DNA of 18,001 bases, taken from an uncultured Eubacteriales bacterium. Lineage in GTDB: Bacteria; Bacillota; Clostridia; Oscillospirales; Acutalibacteraceae. Of this stretch, positions 6,617 through 14,057 are shown piece by piece. The DNA is taken from the NCBI GenBank assembly GCA_900319655.1, contig ONPH01000018.1, forward strand, positions 1 through 18,001, in the 5' to 3' direction. The notes under the pieces are model-generated. The model had not been told where the DNA came from. It searched no databases and was given only the letters and a program-made list of their open reading frames with translations. Every line of letters begins with the position of its first letter. The first letter of the stretch is position 1. Made by a program: the position numbers and the translations under genes.

Positions 6617-9155
6617 CGTACCACGTCTTTCCTATCGCTGCGTCGGCTGTCAGCGGAACGCTGAGCTGTACGGCGTTTTCCATTTCTTCCTGTAAAATCT
6701 TTGCGGCTTTTTCGCTTTCCGCCTCGGGAGCTTCGACAATCAGCTCATCGTGAACCTGCAAAATAAGCCTTGCCTGCATATTTTCGCGCTTTAGCCTTTC
6801 GTCAACCCTGACCATCGCGATTTTGATAATGTCGGCGGCAGTGCCCTGAATCGGCATATTACGCGCCACGCGCTCTCCGAACGCTCTCATCATCGCCTTG
6901 CCTGTGCTCAGCTCGGGCAGGTAACGCCTTCTGCCGAACATCGTCTCAACATAGCCGTCGAGCTTTGCGCGCTCGACAACGCGCTTCATATATTCGTCAA
7001 CGCCGCTGTAGTGGGCGAGATAATTTTTGATATACTGCGAAGCCTCGCGCATTGAAACTCCGATGTCCTTGCCGAGCGAGAACGCGCCGATTCCGTAGAC
7101 GATACCGAAGTTTACCGCCTTTGCGCGGCTCCTCATAAGCGGAGTTACCATTTCGAGCGGCATATTAAACACCTGCGAGGCGGTTATGGCGTGGATATCG
7201 TTGTTATTCTTAAACGCCTCAATCATATTTTCATCGCCCGAGATATGCGCCAGAACTCTGAGCTCAATCTGCGAATAGTCGGCGTCGACCAAAAGCCAGC
7301 CGTCCTTGGCGCAGAAGAACTTGCGCATTTCTCTGCCGAGCTCGGTGCGGACAGGGATATTCTGCAAATTCGGCTCGGTTGAGCTTATTCTGCCTGTCCT
7401 TGTCTCGGTCTGGTTAAAGCTGGAGTGAATTCTGCCATCGTCCGCGATTACCTTTAACAAGCCCTCGCAGTAGGTCGAGTTGAGCTTTGCGAGTGCGCGG
7501 TATCGGAGCACGTTGTCAACAATCGGGTTATCGTATCGCAGGCTTTCGAGCACCTCGGCGTTTGTGCTGTAGCCGCTTTTTGTCTTTTTCTTAACCGGCA
7601 GTCCCAAGTCCTCAAACAGCACCTTGCCGAGCTGTTTGGGGGAATTTATGTTGAACTGACCGCCAGCCTGCTCGTAAATTGTTTTTTCAAGCTCGTCAAT
7701 CTGCTGTGACAGCATAGAGCCGTAGTCGGCTATACCCTGCCTGTCAACGGCAAAACCGACGTTCTCCATCTTTGCGAGAACCTTTGCGAGAGGAATTTCG
7801 ATTTCTTCAAGGAGCTTTTGCTGTTCGTTCGCCTTAATCTCGTTTTCGAGCTTTTCGCAAAGCTTGTCGTAAACCGCGAGAGCTCTGTACTGTTTTTTGT
7901 CCTCGTCATCAGTTACGGGCAGAGCAACGTCGTAAATCATACACAAATGCTCGTCGGAATAGTCCTTTTCGGACGGATTGAGGAGGTATGCGGCAAGCTC
8001 GGTGTCGAACTCGATTGCCGCGGCTTCAAAGCCCTTTTTGTCGGCATAGGCAAAGAGCGCCTTACTGCCGCGCGTGTATTTTTTCAGCTCGGGGTTTTTG
8101 AGAATATCGTCAAACAAATCCGCATCACGGCTTGTGTAAACCTTGCCGTTGATTAAAACCGCAAAGGCTTTTAATTCTTTATCGGAAATTTCAAAGCTAA
8201 GATATAATTTATCATTATTCTTTATCGGAATATTAGCTTCATTTTCCACAACTTCAAGCTTCTGCGCTTCTTCCGCTTTGACTTCGGTCTGCGGAATATC
8301 GGTCAAGCCGTATTTTTCCATTAAAGAAAAAAGTTCGAGCTTAGCCATATAATCGGCGCAAGCCTGCTTGTCCTTAATCTCAACGGTATAGGCGGTAATG
8401 TCGGTATCAATCGGCGCGGTGCGGCAGATTTCACCGAGCATACGGCTCATAATCGCGTTTTCCTTTGAAGCCGTGAGCTTTTTGCGCACGCCGTCCTTTA
8501 TGTCGAGCTCGTCGAGGTGGTCGTAGATATACTGAACGCTGTGGTATTTTTGAATTAAATCGCCTGCGCCCTTAGGGCCGATTCCTGCAACTCCGGGGAT
8601 ATTGTCGGAGGTATCGCCCTGAATCGCCTTGATTTCGATAAGCTCCAAGGGCGTTACGCCGTAATCTTCCATAATCTTTTCGGGAGTGTAGCGGATATCC
8701 TGCTTGTTGGTGCAGAGGTGGATTGTGGTTTTATCGGACGCGAGCTGTAAGCTGTCGCGGTCTCCTGTAGCGATTACGCACTCGTCGCCGCTTTTGTCGC
8801 AGGCTGAGGCGAAGGTGCCGAGGATATCGTCAGCCTCGTAACCCTCGCAGGTGACGATTTTATAACCTAATAATCCCAAAAGCTCCTTTAGCGGAGGCAT
8901 TTGCGAGGCGAGCTCGGGCGGCATACCCTTGCGGTTCGCCTTGTAGAGCGAATATGCCTTGTGCCTGAAGGTCGGGGCTTTCAGGTCGAACGCGATTGCC
9001 ACCGCGTCGGGATTTTCTTCATTTTGAATTTTATTGAGCATTGTCAAAAAGCCGTAAATTGCGTGGGTAAACTGACCGTCCTTGTTTGTGAGCGGTCTTA
9101 TTCCGTAAAACGCGCGGTTTACAATGCTGTTTCCGTCAACAACCAAAATCCTCAT
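6603..9155 (-). CDS. polA: DNA polymerase I
   Basis: An 850-residue repair and Okazaki-fragment polymerase. Residues 1-290 are the 5' nuclease domain (Asp7, YEADD 106-110, DRDSLQL 132-138, DTSDNIPG 181-188). Residues about 310-480 have the 3'-5' exonuclease fold but lack the canonical DxE; the equivalent strand reads LYLSFEIS at 318-325, so proofreading is probably lost, as in Bacillus and Thermus enzymes. The polymerase domain has motif A DADYSQIE (624-631), motif B RSRAKAVNFGIVYG (675-688, Lys679 and Tyr687) and motif C QVHDE (800-804). The start ATG overlaps the alr stop as ATGA, so translation is likely coupled. The gene is intact over 2.5 kb, in contrast to tsaD downstream. Confidence 0.97.
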   Translation of the reverse strand: MRILVVDGNSIVNRAFYGIRPLTNKDGQFTHAIYGFLTMLNKIQNEENPDAVAIAFDLKAPTFRHKAYSLYKANRKGMPPELASQMPPLKELLGLLGYKIVTCEGYEADDILGTFASACDKSGDECVIATGDRDSLQLASDKTTIHLCTNKQDIRYTPEKIMEDYGVTPLELIEIKAIQGDTSDNIPGVAGIGPKGAGDLIQKYHSVQYIYDHLDELDIKDGVRKKLTASKENAIMSRMLGEICRTAPIDTDITAYTVEIKDKQACADYMAKLELFSLMEKYGLTDIPQTEVKAEEAQKLEVVENEANIPIKNNDKLYLSFEISDKELKAFAVLINGKVYTSRDADLFDDILKNPELKKYTRGSKALFAYADKKGFEAAAIEFDTELAAYLLNPSEKDYSDEHLCMIYDVALPVTDDEDKKQYRALAVYDKLCEKLENEIKANEQQKLLEEIEIPLAKVLAKMENVGFAVDRQGIADYGSMLSQQIDELEKTIYEQAGGQFNINSPKQLGKVLFEDLGLPVKKKTKSGYSTNAEVLESLRYDNPIVDNVLRYRALAKLNSTYCEGLLKVIADDGRIHSSFNQTETRTGRISSTEPNLQNIPVRTELGREMRKFFCAKDGWLLVDADYSQIELRVLAHISGDENMIEAFKNNNDIHAITASQVFNMPLEMVTPLMRSRAKAVNFGIVYGIGAFSLGKDIGVSMREASQYIKNYLAHYSGVDEYMKRVVERAKLDGYVETMFGRRRYLPELSTGKAMMRAFGERVARNMPIQGTAADIIKIAMVRVDERLKRENMQARLILQVHDELIVEAPEAESEKAAKILQEEMENAVQLSVPLTADAAIGKTWYDAKG

Positions 9156-10327
9156 AGCTTATACATCACTTCCGTAATTACACCGTCTTTGTAGTAAATT
9201 CGCGGTACGCGCTTGCCGACAAGGCAAACGACCTCGTAGTTTATTGTATCGGTATTTTTCGCGATTAAATCCGCGGTAGGCTCGCCGTGCTCGCCCGTGC
9301 CGAACACAACAACCTCGTCGCCCTGCTCAACGTAGTCGATATCGGTGACGTCGAGCATGGTCTGATCCATACAAATTCTGCCGACAATCTTCGCCTTTTG
9401 ACCGTTAACGAGCATATAGCCGTTTTCGGCGTTTGAGCGGACAAAACCGTCGGCGTAGCCGATTGGAACCGTCGCGATTTTCATATCCTTAGGCGCGGTA
9501 AAGGTTCTTCCGTAGGAAATATCAGCGCCTTTTTTAAGCTCCTTAACATACGCGACCGAGGTTTTGAGCGTCATGGCAGGCCTTAGGTTGAGCTTGCCGA
9601 AAAGCTTTGGCGACGGAGCGAGACCGTAAAGGATAATACCCGCCCTGACCATATCGCAGTATGTATCGCCGTAATCCTCGATTGCTCCGCTGTTTGAGCA
9701 GTGGCAGATTTCAATATTCAGCCCTTCGCTTTCAAGAGCTTTTCTGACATATGTAAAGTTATCGTACTGTTTTTGGGTAAATCCCCTGCCCTCGTCCCCT
9801 TCATCTGAAACACAGAAATGAGTGAACAAGCCTTCGGGAATAAGGTTTGGCAGTGCGCAGGCTTCGCAAATTTCTTTAATAGAATTATCATCACGCGGAA
9901 ATTGCTGACACATAAAGCCGATTCGGCTCATACCCGTGTCAGCCTTGATGTGGATTTTTACGCTTACTCCTGCCTTGGTACATTCGTCCGACAGCGCCTG
10001 AGCATAGCCGAGCGAAAAAACCGCCTGCGAGATATTGTACTGCGCAAGGCGCGAAGCGTCGGTCACGGGGGTGTAGCCCAAAATGAGAATAGGCAGCGTA
10101 CAGCCTGCGTCTCTGAGCTCAATTCCCTCGTCGATATTTGAAACCGCGAAGAAATCCGCGCCGAGCTTTTCATAAACCTGAGAGAGCATAACCGCGCCGT
10201 GGCCGTAGCCGTCAGCCTTGACAACACAGCAGATTTTGGCGTTGCCGGTTTTGCTCTTTATCTCCTTAAAATTATGAATAACGGCGTCGAGAGAAATCTC
10301 CGCCCACGTTCTTTTTACAAACTCCAT
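9152..10327 (-). CDS. alr: Alanine racemase
   Basis: A PLP-dependent fold-III enzyme that converts L-alanine to D-alanine for peptidoglycan. The 391 residues are the usual length. The PLP lysine lies in VVKADGYGHG (Lys37). Downstream are RIGFM, HFCVSDEG, HCSNSGA, VRAGIILYGL, the catalytic-Tyr segment IGYADGF and RICMDQTMLDVTD. AAAGGGG lies 7 bases before the ATG. It is the first gene of the minus-strand operon with polA, with a good promoter about 60 bp upstream. It is transcribed away from the symporter gene. Confidence 0.96.
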   Translation of the reverse strand: MEFVKRTWAEISLDAVIHNFKEIKSKTGNAKICCVVKADGYGHGAVMLSQVYEKLGADFFAVSNIDEGIELRDAGCTLPILILGYTPVTDASRLAQYNISQAVFSLGYAQALSDECTKAGVSVKIHIKADTGMSRIGFMCQQFPRDDNSIKEICEACALPNLIPEGLFTHFCVSDEGDEGRGFTQKQYDNFTYVRKALESEGLNIEICHCSNSGAIEDYGDTYCDMVRAGIILYGLAPSPKLFGKLNLRPAMTLKTSVAYVKELKKGADISYGRTFTAPKDMKIATVPIGYADGFVRSNAENGYMLVNGQKAKIVGRICMDQTMLDVTDIDYVEQGDEVVVFGTGEHGEPTADLIAKNTDTINYEVVCLVGKRVPRIYYKDGVITEVMYKL

Positions 10328-10394
10328 AATTAAACCCCTTTGGCGATAAAATTATAATTCTGTATTAGAATATTAAAACTAATCATATATAGAT

Positions 10395-10423
10395 ATTATA
10401 TTACTTTTCCGCGATTAAATCAA
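10395..10423 (-). promoter_or_regulatory. alr: Sigma-A promoter of the alr-polA-ywlE-rimI-tsaD operon
   Basis: On the minus strand TTGATT (10423-10418), 17 bp, TATAAT (10400-10395). The expected transcript start is near 10388, giving a leader of about 60 bases to alr. The gap between alr and the symporter gene (10328-10597) is AT-rich and otherwise holds only the divergent putP promoter. Confidence 0.75.
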
Positions 10424-10504
10424 CCGTTAGGGCGTGTTTAATTCCCATTAAATAAATAATATGCTGAATTTGAGCTAAAAATATCAATAATATTGCATTA
10501 TACC

Positions 10505-10533
10505 TTGATTTTCCTGCTTTAATGTGCTAAAAT
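10505..10533 (+). promoter_or_regulatory. putP: Sigma-A promoter of putP (extended -10)
   Basis: TTGATT (10505-10510), 17 bp, TAAAAT (10528-10533), with TGC directly before the -10 as an extended element. The predicted transcript start is near 10540, which argues against the in-frame TTG at 10538 being the start codon and for the TTG at 10598. Confidence 0.7.
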
Positions 10534-10558
10534 ATCTTTGTGCGAAATTTTGAAGAAT

Positions 10559-10600
10559 ACCGCACATTTTGCGGTTTATAAAACAGGAGGGAAAATTTTG
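10559..10600 (+). promoter_or_regulatory. putP: putP leader hairpin and start-defining ribosome binding site
   Basis: A small hairpin ACCGCA-CATTT-TGCGGT (10559-10575) stands 9 bases before AGGAGG (10585-10590), which is 7 bases from the TTG codon at 10598-10600. The strong Shine-Dalgarno site sets this TTG as the start. The hairpin may protect the leader or tune ribosome access; that part is inference. Confidence 0.6.
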
Positions 10601-12160
10601 ACATCAGAAAACATAATAATTCTGAGTGCATTTGCCGTGTATATGGTAATTATGATTGCCATCGGCGTAGTGTACTCCAGAAAAACGAAGAACAACGAGG
10701 ACTACTTCCTCGGCGGCCGTAACCTCGGCGGATGGACCGCGGCGATGTCTGCTCAGGCTTCCGATATGAGCGGCTGGCTGCTGATGGGACTTCCCGGTTC
10801 AATTTACCTTGCCGGTACGGGTGAGGTGTGGATTGCGATTGGTTTGCTTATCGGTACAATCCTCAACTGGTTTATCGTATCGTCAAGACTTAGAAAGTAC
10901 ACCATTGTATCGGGCAACTCGCTGACGATCCCGAGCTTTTTCCAGAACCGCTACCGTGATAACCGCGGCGTAATCAAGATTGTGTCCGCTATTATCATCG
11001 CGATTTTCTTTGCGGTTTACACCGCTTCGGCGTTCAGCTCGGGCGCAAAGCTGTTTGCTACTCTCTTCGGTCACGGAGAAAACGGTCAGCTCGACCAGAC
11101 AGCGTACTTTATCGGCTTGATTATCGCATCGGTTGTAATTCTTATTTACACCTTCCTCGGCGGCTTCGGCGCGGTATGCACCACTGACCTTATCCAGGGA
11201 CTTTTGATGCTCGTGGCGATTCTCGCGGTTCCGATTGTAGCATATACAATACTCACGTGGGATCAGGGCTTTGCCACAGCACTCAGCGCAAAGGGCGTAA
11301 GCAATCCGGAAAACTTCCTGAACTTTATGAAGAACGACGACGGCTCTAACGTTTCTGCTGTTTCGATTATTTCAAACCTCGCTTGGGGACTTGGTTACTT
11401 CGGTATGCCCCACATCATTATCCGCTTTATGGCTATCAAGAATGAGGCTGAGGTTAAAAAGTCAAGAAAAATCGCCATTGTTTGGGTTATTATCTCGCTT
11501 GCGGCGGCTTGCCTTATCGGACTTATCGCGAGAGCGTTCCTCACTCACCAGCTTGACGCTTCAAACAGCGAGACAGCGTTTATCCGCCTGATTCAGCAGG
11601 TATTCTCAGGAAACGGCGTATTGATTTTTGTAGGCGGTATCTTCCTCTGCGGTATTTTGGCGGCAATTATGTCCACCGCGGACAGCCAGCTCCTTGTTAC
11701 CGCGTCGGCGGTTTCCGAGGATATGTTCAAGGGCGTTATCAAGAAGAACGCGTCGGAAAAAACCTCGCTTTGGGTTGGTAAAATCGCGGTTGTTGTTGTA
11801 GCGGTTATCGCTTTCCTTATCGCGCTTGATCCGAACTCGAGCATTATGGGACTTGTTTCCGACGCATGGGCAGGCTTTGGCTCGGCATTCGGTCCGGTTG
11901 TACTGCTCGCGCTGTTCTGGAAGCGTTCAAACCTCGCAGGAGCTATTGCGGGTATGGCGACAGGCGCATTGACCGTTATCGTTTGGGACTACCTGCCGGT
12001 TGTTAACGGTCAGACAATTTACGCCGCTACAGGACTTTACTCACTGGTTGTAGGCTTTGCGCTTGCACTGGTTGTAAACGTTGTAGTATCGCTCATCACA
12101 AAGAAGCCTTCAAAGGAAATTACAGGCGAATTTGAGTCTATCAAAAACCTTGAAGTTTAA
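10598..12160 (+). CDS. putP: Sodium/proline symporter (SSS family)
   Basis: Imports proline with Na+ through the inner membrane; LeuT-fold protein with about 13 hydrophobic segments along 520 residues (E. coli PutP is 502). The family core SAQASDMSGWLLMGLPG is at residues 51-67, where Asp56 and Ser58 match the Na+- and substrate-binding Asp55/Ser57 of E. coli PutP. GGFGAVCTTDLIQG follows. The TM9 sodium site is seen in AAIMSTADSQLLVTASAVSED. The start is the TTG set by AGGAGG; upstream in-frame codons would begin at the transcript start. It is the only plus-strand gene, alone between its own promoter and a terminator, so it is a single-gene unit. Related SSS members carry other solutes, but the proline signature is strong. 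Confidence 0.93.
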   Translation: MTSENIIILSAFAVYMVIMIAIGVVYSRKTKNNEDYFLGGRNLGGWTAAMSAQASDMSGWLLMGLPGSIYLAGTGEVWIAIGLLIGTILNWFIVSSRLRKYTIVSGNSLTIPSFFQNRYRDNRGVIKIVSAIIIAIFFAVYTASAFSSGAKLFATLFGHGENGQLDQTAYFIGLIIASVVILIYTFLGGFGAVCTTDLIQGLLMLVAILAVPIVAYTILTWDQGFATALSAKGVSNPENFLNFMKNDDGSNVSAVSIISNLAWGLGYFGMPHIIIRFMAIKNEAEVKKSRKIAIVWVIISLAAACLIGLIARAFLTHQLDASNSETAFIRLIQQVFSGNGVLIFVGGIFLCGILAAIMSTADSQLLVTASAVSEDMFKGVIKKNASEKTSLWVGKIAVVVVAVIAFLIALDPNSSIMGLVSDAWAGFGSAFGPVVLLALFWKRSNLAGAIAGMATGALTVIVWDYLPVVNGQTIYAATGLYSLVVGFALALVVNVVVSLITKKPSKEITGEFESIKNLEV

Positions 12161-12161
12161 G

Positions 12162-12229
12162 AGCTAAATTGCGGCTTTGCCGCAGCTAAATTTGGCGTTG
12201 CCAAGCTAAATTTGCTTTGCAAGCTATAT
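12162..12229 (+). repeat. Three tandem AGCTAAAT units, each with a three-base-loop hairpin of decreasing stem
   Basis: AGCTAAAT occurs at 12162, 12184 and 12204, and a variant AGCTATAT at 12222; the steps are 22, 20 and 18 bases. Between the copies are perfect small hairpins with 3-base loops: TGCGGC-TTT-GCCGCA, TTGGC-GTT-GCCAA and TTGC-TTT-GCAA, with stems of 6, 5 and 4 bp. The stem sequences differ while the AGCTAAAT links are constant. It starts one base after the putP stop and precedes the putP terminator. Confidence 0.8.
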
Positions 12230-12243
12230 AATAATTAAAATGA

Positions 12244-12285
12244 ATCCGGCTCAGAACCGCAACAGTTCCGAGCCGGATAATTTTA
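12244..12285 (+). terminator. Terminator after putP
   Basis: A 14-bp stem with one mismatch (ATCCGGCTCaGAAC with GTTCcGAGCCGGAT), a 6-base loop, then AATTTTAT. The T run is modest, but the stem is strong and correctly placed about 85 bp after the stop. Confidence 0.75.
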
Positions 12286-12370
12286 TATTAGATAAAAATT
12301 TTTTATTGCTTGTAGTAATAAGTTGCTTTTAAATTTATTTAAAAAATTTGTTGTTATTTCCTATCAAATT

Positions 12371-12408
12371 AACAATGAGCCGCCGACCGTGGTCAGCAGC
12401 TCATTGTT
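12371..12408 (-). terminator. Long hairpin after the amylase gene
   Basis: AACAATGAGC pairs perfectly with GCTCATTGTT and the stem continues inward with mostly paired bases, about 18 positions per arm. It starts 13 bp past the amylase stop on the minus strand. The following minus-strand sequence is AATTTGAT, with a T6 run only about 30 bases further on, so it may be a terminator or an RNA-stabilising stem. Confidence 0.55.
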
Positions 12409-12421
12409 TGCTGTAAAAATA

Positions 12422-13297
12422 TTACTTGAGATATGTTGTTGTGTTGCCGATTTTTCCGCTGATTCCTTTGAAGCCTGTTGCGCAGCATACATATACTCTC
12501 ATATTAGCCGCTCCGATGGAGGGAACTGTGAGTGTGTTGTTTGTAACGTTAACAACATCGCCTGTAACAGCGTCGATGTACTTTCCGTTGGGAACATTGT
12601 TAAATGTAGCGCCGCCGGAGATTGTTACACATGCGAGGCTGTCGGTTGAGCTGTCGGTGTAACGGCGGATGTACGCGATATTGCCCGAAGCAACGGCGTA
12701 CTGTCCTTTTTGGAGAGCAGGTACTGCTCTGCGGATAGCGTTGAGCTTCATCAGGTGCTGTGCGAGCGGCTTGTTAAGTGTAGTTGCAACTGTGCCGGAA
12801 GCTGTGTACTTACTAAAATCGGTTGCGGTAACATCGCCCTCGAGGTAGTCGCCGTAGTAAGCTCTGCCTGAGCTTTCGAGCGAAATTAACGTACCCTTAT
12901 CAATAAGCTCACCCTTCTTGAACTCTACCTCGGAACCGTAGTATACGCACGGAATTCCGCGGAAGGTGAACATAAGGTCAAGGTCTTCTGCCCAAGTCTG
13001 AGTTCCGCCGGTGAAGCGTGTGAACTCGTCGGGCTGCTCGGGAGAGTAGTCATGAGAATCAACGTACATTACATTATATGTAGCGTCGTTGTAATACTTA
13101 TCGGAAGCCTTTGCAACACCGAACGCGCTGCTTGCAGAACCGAACATTCTGTGCATTGTAAAGTCGATTGCTTCCATACCCGAAGCCTTTGAACGGTCGG
13201 GCTTATGATAGGTTACTCCGCTGAGCGTAGCATTAGTAGATGTCGGCTGACTGCTGGGGTTATCCTCGGTCTTGTAGTGATCAAAGGTGAGGTTCAT
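12422..13297 (-). pseudogene. Amylase C-terminal fragment: second half of the GH13 barrel and C domain
   Basis: Begins inside the barrel with INANMNLTFDHY and includes region IV as YVDSHDYSPEQPDEF (transition-state Asp) and GIPCVYYGSEVEF. The C-terminal beta domain follows (LNAIRRAVPALQKGQYAVASGNIAYIRRY, then GGATFNNVPNGKYIDAVTGD). The end GNTTTYLK is the natural C-terminus; no dockerin, CBM or anchor comes after it. No ribosome binding site precedes the internal ATG at 13297, so it is unlikely to be translated alone. Confidence 0.8.
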
Positions 13298-13824
13298 ATT
13301 TGCGTTGATGTCCTCAGCCGTTGTGCCCCAATGCAGCTGTCAGCCCACTTTGAATTGCTCTCTTTCCAGGTGTAGTAGGGAGCGGATTCCTCTGCGTGGC
13401 CGCGGTACCAAACCTCGGTATAGCGTGTGCAGATTTCACCGAACATAAGGAAGTTGGGCTTGCCGGCTGCCTTTGCGGCGTCGTGAATTTGGTCGTTGAA
13501 CATCATATCCTGATAAATCTTCATGCCCTTCTGGTGAACGGCGTGGATAAGATCCTGATAATCAAAATCGTCGCTCTCGTAACGGTAATCAACCGTGCCG
13601 AAGTCCATAGCGTGGTAGCCGTGGTAGTCATAACCCGAGGCGTTTGTAACAACGGAAGTTACCCAGATTGCGTTAAAGCCGAGCGCCTTGATGTAGTCGA
13701 GCTTGTCGGCAAGACCTTTGAAGTCGCCGCGCCATGCCGGGTCGGAATCGGGGTTGTTAGCGTTGCTGTCATCCCAACAGTGAACGTCGTTGCCGGTGTC
13801 GCCGTTATAAAAACGGGTTGTCAT
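13294..13824 (-). pseudogene. Amylase middle fragment: first half of the GH13 barrel with internal deletion
   Basis: The frame reads MTTRFYNGDTGNDVHCWDD, DYIKALGFNAIWVTSVV, GYDYHGYHAMDF and then region I as KIYQDMMFND, where GH13 enzymes have DxVxNH. The next residues are QIHDAAKAAGKPNFLMFGEICTRYTEVW, which contain the region III acid/base Glu. The B domain and region II (GFRxD, the nucleophile Asp) that should lie between are absent, roughly 150 residues by comparison with related amylases as I remember them. The ATG at 13824 has no Shine-Dalgarno site and is internal to the original gene. The frame is lost after ADSCIGA. Confidence 0.8.
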
Positions 13825-14057
13825 TACAAAGTAGAGTGTGTCCTCACGCGGATCGGAGCTGTCAATGGGGTCTGTCTGGTCGGGATAGGACCGTCCGCTG
13901 TAGCGGTGTAGTTGTAGGTCTTTGTAACCGTTGAGTTATCTGACGCCTGAACACATACGTTAACAACGTAGTTACCTGCCATTGTCGGGGTAAACTGATA
14001 GGTGTTGTTAAGGGTATAGTAAGGTGTGTTCTTTACACCGTTGGGATCGGTAACGAT

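Noticed and set aside
10538..10597. Upstream TTG start extending putP by 20 residues
   Set aside because: It lies at the predicted transcript start, has no ribosome binding site, and the strong AGGAGG fits only the TTG at 10598.
13396..13911. 171-codon plus-strand open frame over the amylase
   Set aside because: Antisense shadow; the minus strand here encodes clear GH13 motifs despite its frameshifts.
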